Part shown: piece after piece, positions 5,393-11,995 of the stretch
Numbering within the stretch: the first letter of the stretch is position 1
Layout: each line of letters starts with the position of its first letter
From: an uncultured bacterium
Lineage (GTDB): Bacteria > Bacillota > Clostridia > Lachnospirales > Lachnospiraceae
DNA: 11,995 nucleotides
NCBI GenBank assembly: GCA_905214955.1
Contig: CAJMON010000082.1
Span: 1 to 11,995, forward strand
Direction of reading: 5' to 3'
The notes under the pieces: model-generated
What the model was told of the DNA's origin: nothing
Databases searched by the model: none
The model's input: the letters and a program-made list of their open reading frames with translations, nothing else
Program-made: the position numbers and the translations under genes

Positions 5393-7879
5393 TCATCCTT
5401 TTTTCCATTCCAGAATCAGTTCTGACCTCTGTTTCTTCTCTGCCTGGCCTGCCGTCTGAATCTGTATGGTTCCATAGGTTTTATTTCCCAGAATTTTTAT
5501 TCTCCGGATTTCTCCCGGCATCATTGGAAAATAATTATCTGAAAACAGCCAGCCAAAGCAGTTTTCTCCCTGTTTTCCCAAAATTTCCACACATTCTGCA
5601 AAATGCTGCGCACAAAGAACGATTTCATCCTGCTCCACATATGCCGAAAGTCCAGCATCTCCAAATACCAGATGCCGTCTGACATCCACAAAATCTATAT
5701 CTGTATACACCGTTTCTCCATCTTTCCCATGAAGCACGGCGAACAGTACATCATCTTTTGAGAAAAACTGGAACTTTGCCAGATCATACAACAGACTGGC
5801 CTCTCCCTGAGCAGTCTGAACGTTCACTGAACGGACCTCTTCTATTTTTTCTGTCAGCAGATTCCAGATTCCAAACACCACTTCCCCGGTAAAATCACTG
5901 CCGGAATCATTGACACACCAAAGCCGGATGCTCTCCTCCTTCTGAAAGCAGACCACTACCGGCGAAAGTGCCCGTTTCATAGCATAATAGGGCAAGTATG
6001 CTTCCTGAAAATAATCAATAGGTGCACAGTAAATCTTTGGCCAGGTATCCACCAGTTTACAGGCAAAATACCCTTTCGATCTTTTTTCAAAAGGCGCCGG
6101 TTCTCTGCTTCCAATCCGTACCTGTGTGGCATACCGCTTGATCTCCTGACCATAAGCTGCGCCAAAGCGGTAGATCAGTCCTTCCGGCGTATCTGTTTCT
6201 GGGAACTCCCAGTACGCTCCTGTTTTTCTTGGCATATTGGCACCTTTGTGCGTCCGTATCAGCCAATTTTCAGGCAGAATGGGATCTCCCCATTTGTGAA
6301 TATCTCCGGTAAATCCTTTTTCCCACAAAGGACCCGGAATCATTTTTTCCAGGCTGTGCTTTACCGGCGGAGCTGTCCGGATATGCTCGCTGATAAAATT
6401 GGGGTAATCCTTGTATGGATATTCCCATACACAGTCATAGGTATGGAAGTCTCCTGTTCTGGGGTCATTTGCCCATTCCCCTCCATAAGGCGAATTGGGA
6501 TGGTAATACCGGTCAGGGTCCAGACGTTGTACTACTTTTTTCAAATCCTCCAGCACAATTTCTGCTCCAAAGGGTGGCTGATGCTGAAACTGCGCCCCCA
6601 TAATAGTTTCATTTCCGCCGCACCACAGCAGAAGGCAGGGGTGATGGCGAAGGCGCCGTATCAGGTGTTCTGCTTCCAAAACGCAGGCTCTGCGGATTTC
6701 TTCGCTGTCCGGATAGGCTCCATGGCCTAAGAAAAATTCCTGCCATACCAGAATTCCTCTTTTGTCGCAAGCTTCATAAAATGCATCCGGAAGGGGAATC
6801 CCTTCGCCCCAGATCCGTAAAGTATTCATATTTGCATTTTCCACCATGGTAAACAGCCGTTCCGCCCGTTTCGGCTGATAACAGTGGGTATATCCCTGCA
6901 TGGGATCCAGACTGCCTCCAAACAGACGGACTTTTTTCTCATTTATCCGGTAGCTGAAGAGGGCTGTCATCTGGATATCCCGAAACGCGGCCGTCTTTTC
7001 CACAACATCCTGAACGACTCCTGCCTTTTTTAAAGTGATCCGGATCCGGTACAGTGGCTGCTCTCCATATCCTCTTGGATACCAGAGTTTTGGAGCATTC
7101 ACACGGAAACACCCGTTCATGTTCCATTCCGCTTCTTCCAAAATTGTCGAAAAACTCTGATTTAAAACTACTGTCCCTTCTTCTGAAACAAGTTCTGCCA
7201 GCACTTCATCCGGTTCCCCTGTTCCTCTCAGACCCAGCCGGATCATTCCCTCCCGGCCATCATCTTTCACCTCTGCTTGGACCCAGGTGTCTGTGATCCG
7301 TTCTTGTTCTTCATATTCCAGCCATACAGGGCCGTACACTCCTACCGGCGTAAACCAGGGTACCGCTCCCTGATAATTGCTTCCGGATTCTTCTTTTTCC
7401 GGCGGGAAATCATGAATGGGCTTGCGCACAGCCTTGCACCGCAGCACAGCAGGCGTCCATTTTTCTTCCCAGTGTGCCTTTTCCAGATATTTCAGCGGGC
7501 TCTGAAAACAGAGCTTCAGGATATTTTTCTTTTTTAAAAGCCCGGTCGTTTCAAATTCTCCTGGCAGATAAAAATCCGTATGTTCTCCAAGAAGTTTTCC
7601 GTTGAGCCAGATAGATACAAACGTATCTAAGCCCTCCATCACCAGACGGCTTTTTCTTTCTGGACATGCCTCAAATCTGCACTCATAGACCCAGTCATTT
7701 TTTCCAATAAACAGAGCATCCTCGCACCATCCTGCCAGAAATTTTTCCGGCAGCATCTGATGTTCGAAAAGAATATCCTGAATCTGTGCCGGAAAATTTC
7801 CAACGCTGATCCAGGTTCCTTCTTTCCCAAATCCCTGTTTGATCCTCCAGTTTTCTTTCAATTCCACCCGCTCTCTCAT
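5393..7879 (-). CDS. GH2 glycosidase B, beta-mannosidase-like (828 aa)
   Basis: The second of three GH2 paralogues, with the same architecture: jelly roll (with LFIGKNDWVYECRF), Ig-like domain, TIM barrel, and a C-terminal Ig-like domain ending with SDNYFPMMPG at 780-789 and a longer charged tail (EKKQRSELILEWKKG). The barrel shows LRIWGEG, VWQEFFLG, acid/base E424 in LLWCGGNE, GDFHTYDCVW and nucleophile E498 in PNFISEH. The dyad spacing is 74 residues, against 76 in the other two. It departs most from the pattern in the late barrel strand, where FACKLVDTWP replaces the aromatic F-x-W-K seen in its neighbours. No signal peptide, so it acts on imported sugars. The ATG at 7877-7879 has AAGGGG about 9 nt upstream and lies 41 nt after the reductase gene. 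Probably a retaining beta-mannosidase, but exo-glucosaminidase- or glucuronidase-type activity cannot be excluded from sequence alone. Confidence 0.9.
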   Translation of the reverse strand: MRERVELKENWRIKQGFGKEGTWISVGNFPAQIQDILFEHQMLPEKFLAGWCEDALFIGKNDWVYECRFEACPERKSRLVMEGLDTFVSIWLNGKLLGEHTDFYLPGEFETTGLLKKKNILKLCFQSPLKYLEKAHWEEKWTPAVLRCKAVRKPIHDFPPEKEESGSNYQGAVPWFTPVGVYGPVWLEYEEQERITDTWVQAEVKDDGREGMIRLGLRGTGEPDEVLAELVSEEGTVVLNQSFSTILEEAEWNMNGCFRVNAPKLWYPRGYGEQPLYRIRITLKKAGVVQDVVEKTAAFRDIQMTALFSYRINEKKVRLFGGSLDPMQGYTHCYQPKRAERLFTMVENANMNTLRIWGEGIPLPDAFYEACDKRGILVWQEFFLGHGAYPDSEEIRRACVLEAEHLIRRLRHHPCLLLWCGGNETIMGAQFQHQPPFGAEIVLEDLKKVVQRLDPDRYYHPNSPYGGEWANDPRTGDFHTYDCVWEYPYKDYPNFISEHIRTAPPVKHSLEKMIPGPLWEKGFTGDIHKWGDPILPENWLIRTHKGANMPRKTGAYWEFPETDTPEGLIYRFGAAYGQEIKRYATQVRIGSREPAPFEKRSKGYFACKLVDTWPKIYCAPIDYFQEAYLPYYAMKRALSPVVVCFQKEESIRLWCVNDSGSDFTGEVVFGIWNLLTEKIEEVRSVNVQTAQGEASLLYDLAKFQFFSKDDVLFAVLHGKDGETVYTDIDFVDVRRHLVFGDAGLSAYVEQDEIVLCAQHFAECVEILGKQGENCFGWLFSDNYFPMMPGEIRRIKILGNKTYGTIQIQTAGQAEKKQRSELILEWKKG

Positions 7880-7920
7880 ACTGGCTTCCCCTTTTCTTCA
7901 GGCAGACTTGCTTGATTCGG

Positions 7921-8871
7921 TTAAAATACAAAGCCCTTCGTGCTTCCAAGTTTTTCCATGACCTCTTCTGACAGCCGAATACCCGCTGCAGATACATTTT
8001 TCTGTACCTGATCCGGATTCTTGGCTCCTGGGATAATACAGGAAATTCCAGGATAAGAAAGATTGTACGCCAGAGCCAGCTGTGCCATGGTTTCCACCGG
8101 AGGCTTCACGCAGCTCTTTACAATTTCCATATCCGCCTTTACTGACTGAAACCTTTCTTCTGTCCAGAACCCGGCACGGTTATCTCCTACTGCAAATTTG
8201 GTATCCATTCCATATTTTCCTGTCAGGATACCACTTGCCAGAGGCTGGCTTGTCAGTACCGGAATGTCCCTGTCTTTTGCAATGGAAACCACTCCTAGAT
8301 TGGATTTATTTAAAATATTAAAGGGGCATTCCAGTGCTTCAATGACACTTTCTGTATCTTTTTCAAAGGCGTGCAGCGTGTCTGCCGCTCCCCACATGGC
8401 AAGGCCGCAGAAACGGGCTTTTCCGGATTTTTTCAAAAGTTTCATCGTCTCGAAAACTTCCCCTTTTTCCTGCCAGGCAGCATCCGGCACATGAAGCAGA
8501 TACACATCCACATAATCGGTCTGAAGCCGTTTTAAACTTTCATCCAGGCACATCACCAGATAGTCTCTGGTAAAGTTTTTGCTTCTTTCTGGAAGACGGA
8601 AATTGGTACCTCCTTTTGTTACGATTACAGCCTGATCCCGTTTTCCTTTTAAAAAGTTTCCGATCAGTTCTTCGCTGTGTCCGTTTCCATAAGAATCACA
8701 GGTATCATACAGGGTTACTCCCGCATCCCAGGCACACTCCAGAGCTTTCCTGGAAAGTTCATCATCGCATCCTTCTCCCCAGCCGGCACCACCGATGGCC
8801 CAGGCTCCAAACCCAATTTCTGATACATTCAGTTCTGTTTTTCCAAATCTGCGGTATTTCATTTCGTTCAT
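7921..8871 (-). CDS. Aldo/keto reductase (316 aa)
   Basis: A soluble NAD(P)H-dependent oxidoreductase with an (alpha/beta)8 barrel. It opens with the family motif MKYRRFGKTELNVSEIGFG. The catalytic tetrad is visible: D56 and Y61 in YDTCDSYGNG, K86 in VIVTKGG and H127 in VYLLHVPD. The C-terminal cofactor region has CIIPGAKNPDQV (288-299), typical for binding the NADP phosphate. Length and motifs resemble the IolS/YhdN-like branch (AKR11/13) rather than the classic aldose reductases. I start at 8869-8871 because AGGAG sits 8 nt upstream; the open frame continues to 8988 but overlaps the end of the preceding GH2 gene and lacks family similarity there. Lying between two GH2 genes with gaps of 31 and 41 nt, it probably reduces or oxidises the sugar or aglycone freed by the glycosidases. 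The substrate is not deducible. Confidence 0.93.
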   Translation of the reverse strand: MNEMKYRRFGKTELNVSEIGFGAWAIGGAGWGEGCDDELSRKALECAWDAGVTLYDTCDSYGNGHSEELIGNFLKGKRDQAVIVTKGGTNFRLPERSKNFTRDYLVMCLDESLKRLQTDYVDVYLLHVPDAAWQEKGEVFETMKLLKKSGKARFCGLAMWGAADTLHAFEKDTESVIEALECPFNILNKSNLGVVSIAKDRDIPVLTSQPLASGILTGKYGMDTKFAVGDNRAGFWTEERFQSVKADMEIVKSCVKPPVETMAQLALAYNLSYPGISCIIPGAKNPDQVQKNVSAAGIRLSEEVMEKLGSTKGFVF

Positions 8872-8902
8872 AATGTTTTCTCCTATTTCATATCTCTCAA
8901 AT

Positions 8903-11335
8903 TTATTCTTCCGGTTCCTGCCACACAAGTACAGCTGCTTTTTCCTGATAAAAAGGCTTTGCCGTAATCTGCCCAGATACATGAGCACCTTTTACCTCAA
9001 TACAGTATTCTTCTTCCGGGAAAAGATCAAAATAATTATCGGAAAAATCCCACCCGTAGGTATCTTCTTTTTCCTTTCCTTCCAGAACCACACATCTTGC
9101 AAAATGATCTGCCAGAAGATACAGGCGGTTTCCTTCCTGCCTTATGAAAATCTCTGCCTCTGGAAACTTTATATGACGTTCTATATCCAGGTATTTCACC
9201 GTTTCTCCAAGGATCTTTCCTTCCCGGTCTTTCAGCCATCCATGAAGAATCTTATCTCTGGTCATCTGTCCCCATGCATCCAGATTTCCCACTGCCATGC
9301 TATCTCCAGCCAAAATCTGTGCTGGAAAATAGCTTTCCTTTTCATAGGCATTTTTTTCAAGGTCAAAAAGTTTTACTTCTATGGTGCCGCAAAACAAATC
9401 CGGCGTGTCATTGATGCCCCACACGTACAGATGATCCCCGCATTCTATGGACACCTTCAGCGATTCATACGCCCGTTTCAGAAAATAATAGGGCATTTTC
9501 GGTTCCAGATAAGCGTCAATCATGGAACTGTAAATATGCGGAAATGTGGTATTCCATTTCCAGATAAAATGGCCCCTGCATTTTCGCTTTTCAAAGGTAT
9601 TCTCCGGCGTTTTTCCTCTCCGGTAACGCTCCACACTATCCTGAATGTACTGGCCTGCTGCCATTCCAAACCGATAAATCATCGCTTCTGGAGAGACTGC
9701 TTCATAAAACTGTTCCACTGGAGGAATCTTTTTCCAGGATTCTGCTGAAGTAATGGTTTCATATTCGCTGGGCCAGGGAAGATCCCCGTGTCTTTGAATC
9801 TCTGGAACTGGCAGCACGTCCATCTGCAGGTATCGTTTCAAAGATTCTTCTTTTGGAAAACTGACTCTTAAATTCTCACTGGCAAATACCGGATACTCAC
9901 TTCCCGGTACATACCAGGAATTGGTGTAGCTGTGGGTGTCCCCCATAGACGGATCATTGGTATAAGTGCCAAAAAACGGTGAACTTGGCAGATACACCCT
10001 GTCCGGATCCAGCTGCAGGCAGAGGTGTTTTAATTCATACTCAAAAAAACCGGCTGCCAGATACTCTTTTTCTGGAGATGCAAAGTCTCTGGAAAGATAA
10101 CATTCATTTCCGCCACACCACAGAAGAATGCTTGGATGATGCTTCCTGGTGCGGATCATCCAGGAGGCTTCCTCTTTGATCTGATCCATCACTTCCAGAC
10201 ATCTGGGATACTGGGCATGGCCGCAGAAAAACTCCTGCCACAGCAGAATTCCATGGGCATCTGCATACTCATACAGGGTTTCTGAAAAAGGTACTCCTTC
10301 TCCCCAGAGACGCAGAGTATTCACATGGGCATCCTCTGCCAGAAATACCAGACGCAAAATCCGTTCCGTGTCCTCACACAGAGTCTGCCCCTGATCCGGT
10401 GTCAGATTGGCACCCCACAGCTTTACCGGCACCCGGTTGATCCAGAAATCCAGCACATCTCCCATCTGAATTTTCCGAAAACCGATTTTTCTGGTCTGCT
10501 CATCCACCAGCTTTCCATTCCGGTACAGCTGAATGCAGACTTTGTAAAGGCTGGGCTCTCCATACCCCCTTGGCCACCACAGGGCAATGTCCGATAATCT
10601 GGTTTTAAAGCAGTCCTTTTCTCCTGTTTTTTTCCACAGTACCTGGCCATTTCTTGAAATTTCCACATGATATCTGGAATCCGGGCATTTCCGGTAAGTA
10701 TTGGGGCAAATCTGAATGTCTGCGGTTGTCAGGGTTTCATTTAGAACATAGGTAATCTCCGGTGTATCCAGAAAATCTCCCTCTTCCGGCTCCAGAATCC
10801 AGAGGTCCCCGAAGACACCGATTTTCCAGAAATTATCATCATTTCCAAGATAAGTAGTAAAATCATGAAAGGTCTTTCTTAAAAATACAGCCGGTTTTAA
10901 TCCGTCTTTTTGAATCTCTTCCTGATGACGCTCTTCCATTTCTTTCATCACCTGATTCATGGATAGGAACCGGATAGTAAGAAGATTTTTCCCCGGTTTT
11001 GCCACTCCTTTCAGATCAAACACTGCCGGCAGATAGCAGTCTTTCCAGGTACCTGCCTGTTTTCCATTTACCTGAATTTCACATACCGTATCCAAGCCTT
11101 CGCACTGCAGCAGCACATCAGGTCCTTCACAAGAAAAGCTTCCCTCATACCGCCAGTCATGGGCATTTACCCAGGCACAGTCTGCGGTCTTTCCCCATTT
11201 CCAGCCATCTCCGATTTTTCCATGAAATGCCAGGATTTCATGAACCTGCATAGGCATGCTGGGAATAGAAAAGACTTCTCCTGTAGTCTCATCCAGCAGC
11301 TTCCATTCCTCTAAGCATTTGGTTTTCTTTTTCAT
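8903..11335 (-). CDS. GH2 glycosidase A, beta-mannosidase-like (810 aa)
   Basis: The first of the three GH2 paralogues, immediately after the transporter gene. Layout: jelly roll (WVNAHDWRYEGSF near residues 55-67), Ig-like domain, TIM barrel beginning near 300 (IGFRKIQMGDVLDFWINRVP), and a C-terminal Ig-like domain with SDNYFDLFPE at 765-774. Catalytic glutamates are E411 (acid/base, LLWCGGNE) and E487 (nucleophile, PVFASEN). LRLWGEG, LLWQEFFCG and GDTHSYTNSW are all present. The late barrel strand FIWKWNTTFP is closest of the three to the common GH2 mannosidase form. No signal peptide. The ATG (11333-11335) lies 4 nt after the permease stop codon with AAAGGA upstream, so translation is likely coupled to the transporter. 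Probably a beta-mannosidase on an imported oligosaccharide; natural substrate not determined. Confidence 0.9.
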   Translation of the reverse strand: MKKKTKCLEEWKLLDETTGEVFSIPSMPMQVHEILAFHGKIGDGWKWGKTADCAWVNAHDWRYEGSFSCEGPDVLLQCEGLDTVCEIQVNGKQAGTWKDCYLPAVFDLKGVAKPGKNLLTIRFLSMNQVMKEMEERHQEEIQKDGLKPAVFLRKTFHDFTTYLGNDDNFWKIGVFGDLWILEPEEGDFLDTPEITYVLNETLTTADIQICPNTYRKCPDSRYHVEISRNGQVLWKKTGEKDCFKTRLSDIALWWPRGYGEPSLYKVCIQLYRNGKLVDEQTRKIGFRKIQMGDVLDFWINRVPVKLWGANLTPDQGQTLCEDTERILRLVFLAEDAHVNTLRLWGEGVPFSETLYEYADAHGILLWQEFFCGHAQYPRCLEVMDQIKEEASWMIRTRKHHPSILLWCGGNECYLSRDFASPEKEYLAAGFFEYELKHLCLQLDPDRVYLPSSPFFGTYTNDPSMGDTHSYTNSWYVPGSEYPVFASENLRVSFPKEESLKRYLQMDVLPVPEIQRHGDLPWPSEYETITSAESWKKIPPVEQFYEAVSPEAMIYRFGMAAGQYIQDSVERYRRGKTPENTFEKRKCRGHFIWKWNTTFPHIYSSMIDAYLEPKMPYYFLKRAYESLKVSIECGDHLYVWGINDTPDLFCGTIEVKLFDLEKNAYEKESYFPAQILAGDSMAVGNLDAWGQMTRDKILHGWLKDREGKILGETVKYLDIERHIKFPEAEIFIRQEGNRLYLLADHFARCVVLEGKEKEDTYGWDFSDNYFDLFPEEEYCIEVKGAHVSGQITAKPFYQEKAAVLVWQEPEE

Positions 11336-11339
11336 ACGC

Positions 11340-11995
11340 TCATCCTTTCACGCTTCCTGCCACCAGGCCCCGGATCAAATATTTGGAGCCAAAGGAAAAC
11401 AGAACCAGAATGGGAATGGTTCCCATGGACAGTGCCAGAATTCTGGCAGCATAATCGGTGCGGTACTCGCTGCTGATCAGTGCAATGGACAGAGGAATGG
11501 TATAATTTTCCTGTTTGCTGATCATAACCAGAGGGGTCATATAACTGTTCCAGGACCATAAAAACAGCAAAAGGAAAATGGTAATGAGTGCAGATTTGAT
11601 GATGGGCAGCACCAATCTAAAAAAGATACCGAATTCCCGACAACCATCCACCCGTCCACTTTCGATGATCTCATTTGGAACAGAACTTTCAATAAACTGC
11701 CGCATCCAGAACACGCCAAATGCATTTGCCATGCCGTTTACAATCAGCGGAAACAGCGTATTGTTCATGTGGATCCATCGCATTTCCACCACAAATCCAA
11801 TCAGCCCCAGCTGCTGGGGAATGGCCAGTGTGGCTACTACAATGGCAAATAGAATATTTTTTCCTTTGAAATCAAATTTTGCAAAAGCATATCCTGCAAG
11901 AGCGCTGACCAAGAGGCCACCTATGGTATTGCATACGGCTACGATAATACTGTTTCGGTAATATAGAAGGAAGTTCTGCTTCATAACCGTATGCA
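11340..11995 (-). CDS. CUT1 ABC sugar transporter permease, MalG type (5' end outside window)
   Basis: The C-terminal ~218 residues of a carbohydrate ABC transporter membrane subunit (binding-protein-dependent permease, family usual length about 275-300). Roughly five hydrophobic membrane spans are visible, starting with NSIIVAVCNTIGGLLVSALA. The cytoplasmic EAA loop that docks on the ATPase reads NEIIESGRVDGCREFGIFF followed by RLVLP. The frame stays open past the first visible ATG (11982-11984) with His-Thr-Val before it. Family comparison places this Met inside the protein, so the true start is beyond the right edge. It ends in RGLVAGSVKG, the usual MalG-like terminus. The partner permease, binding protein and possibly a regulator are expected upstream. 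It is directly followed by a GH2 gene (4-nt gap), so it probably imports that enzyme's substrate. Confidence 0.95.
   Translation of the reverse strand, partial: HTVMKQNFLLYYRNSIIVAVCNTIGGLLVSALAGYAFAKFDFKGKNILFAIVVATLAIPQQLGLIGFVVEMRWIHMNNTLFPLIVNGMANAFGVFWMRQFIESSVPNEIIESGRVDGCREFGIFFRLVLPIIKSALITIFLLLFLWSWNSYMTPLVMISKQENYTIPLSIALISSEYRTDYAARILALSMGTIPILVLFSFGSKYLIRGLVAGSVKG

Noticed and set aside
8872..8988. N-terminal extension of the aldo/keto reductase
   Set aside because: The extra 39 residues have no family similarity and overlap GH2 A, while the ATG at 8871 has AGGAG at the ideal distance.
8795..9748. Plus-strand open frame of 317 codons
   Set aside because: It runs antisense to the reductase and GH2 A genes, which both have full-length family motifs. 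The translation is Phe/Ile/His-rich low-complexity-like sequence with no recognisable domain.

Overview
The window looks like a chromosomal segment of a gut-type Clostridia species, most likely Lachnospiraceae (Blautia / Ruminococcus gnavus-like). The basis is moderate GC, AGGAG-type ribosome binding sites, the DUF3793 + DUF2325 + flavodoxin + FeoB-associated Cys-rich protein set, and a cytoplasmic GH2 / CUT1 ABC transporter sugar locus. No species-level marker is present. Every gene I can support lies on the minus strand, so transcription runs from high to low coordinates. There are no tRNA, rRNA, CRISPR or mobile-element signals.

Right part (about 2868-11995), a carbohydrate operon read from right to left: the 3' portion of a CUT1 (MalG-type) ABC sugar permease that enters from outside the window; GH2 glycosidase A (8903-11335); an NADPH-type aldo/keto reductase (7921-8871); GH2 glycosidase B (5393-7879); GH2 glycosidase C (2920-5376); and a strong 18-bp-stem terminator (2868-2914). 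Intergenic gaps are only 4, 31, 41 and 16 nt. The three GH2 proteins are divergent paralogues with beta-mannosidase-like architecture. Both catalytic glutamates are kept in each, and none has a signal peptide. The layout suggests import of small (probably beta-mannosidic) oligosaccharides, cytoplasmic hydrolysis by three non-equivalent enzymes, and a redox step on a released sugar or aglycone.

Left part (42-2760), an apparent iron / redox-stress group: DUF3793 protein, DUF2325 protein and a short-chain flavodoxin form one operon. It is followed by a 54-aa FeoB-associated Cys-rich membrane protein that has its own promoter. Two sigma-A-like promoters, one before DUF3793 and one before the FeoB-associated gene, carry almost the same 16-bp palindrome (GTTAGA-n4-nCTAAC) just downstream of the -10 box. 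This implies one shared repressor, plausibly an iron-sensing DtxR/Fur-type protein. After a terminator comes an AraC-family regulator whose putative promoter has its -35 box inside that terminator's loop. Its target is probably off the left edge or elsewhere.

The parts I would look at again are the shared palindrome, the triple-GH2 plus reductase operon with its altered nucleophile neighbourhood, and the DUF3793-DUF2325-flavodoxin cassette of unknown function.
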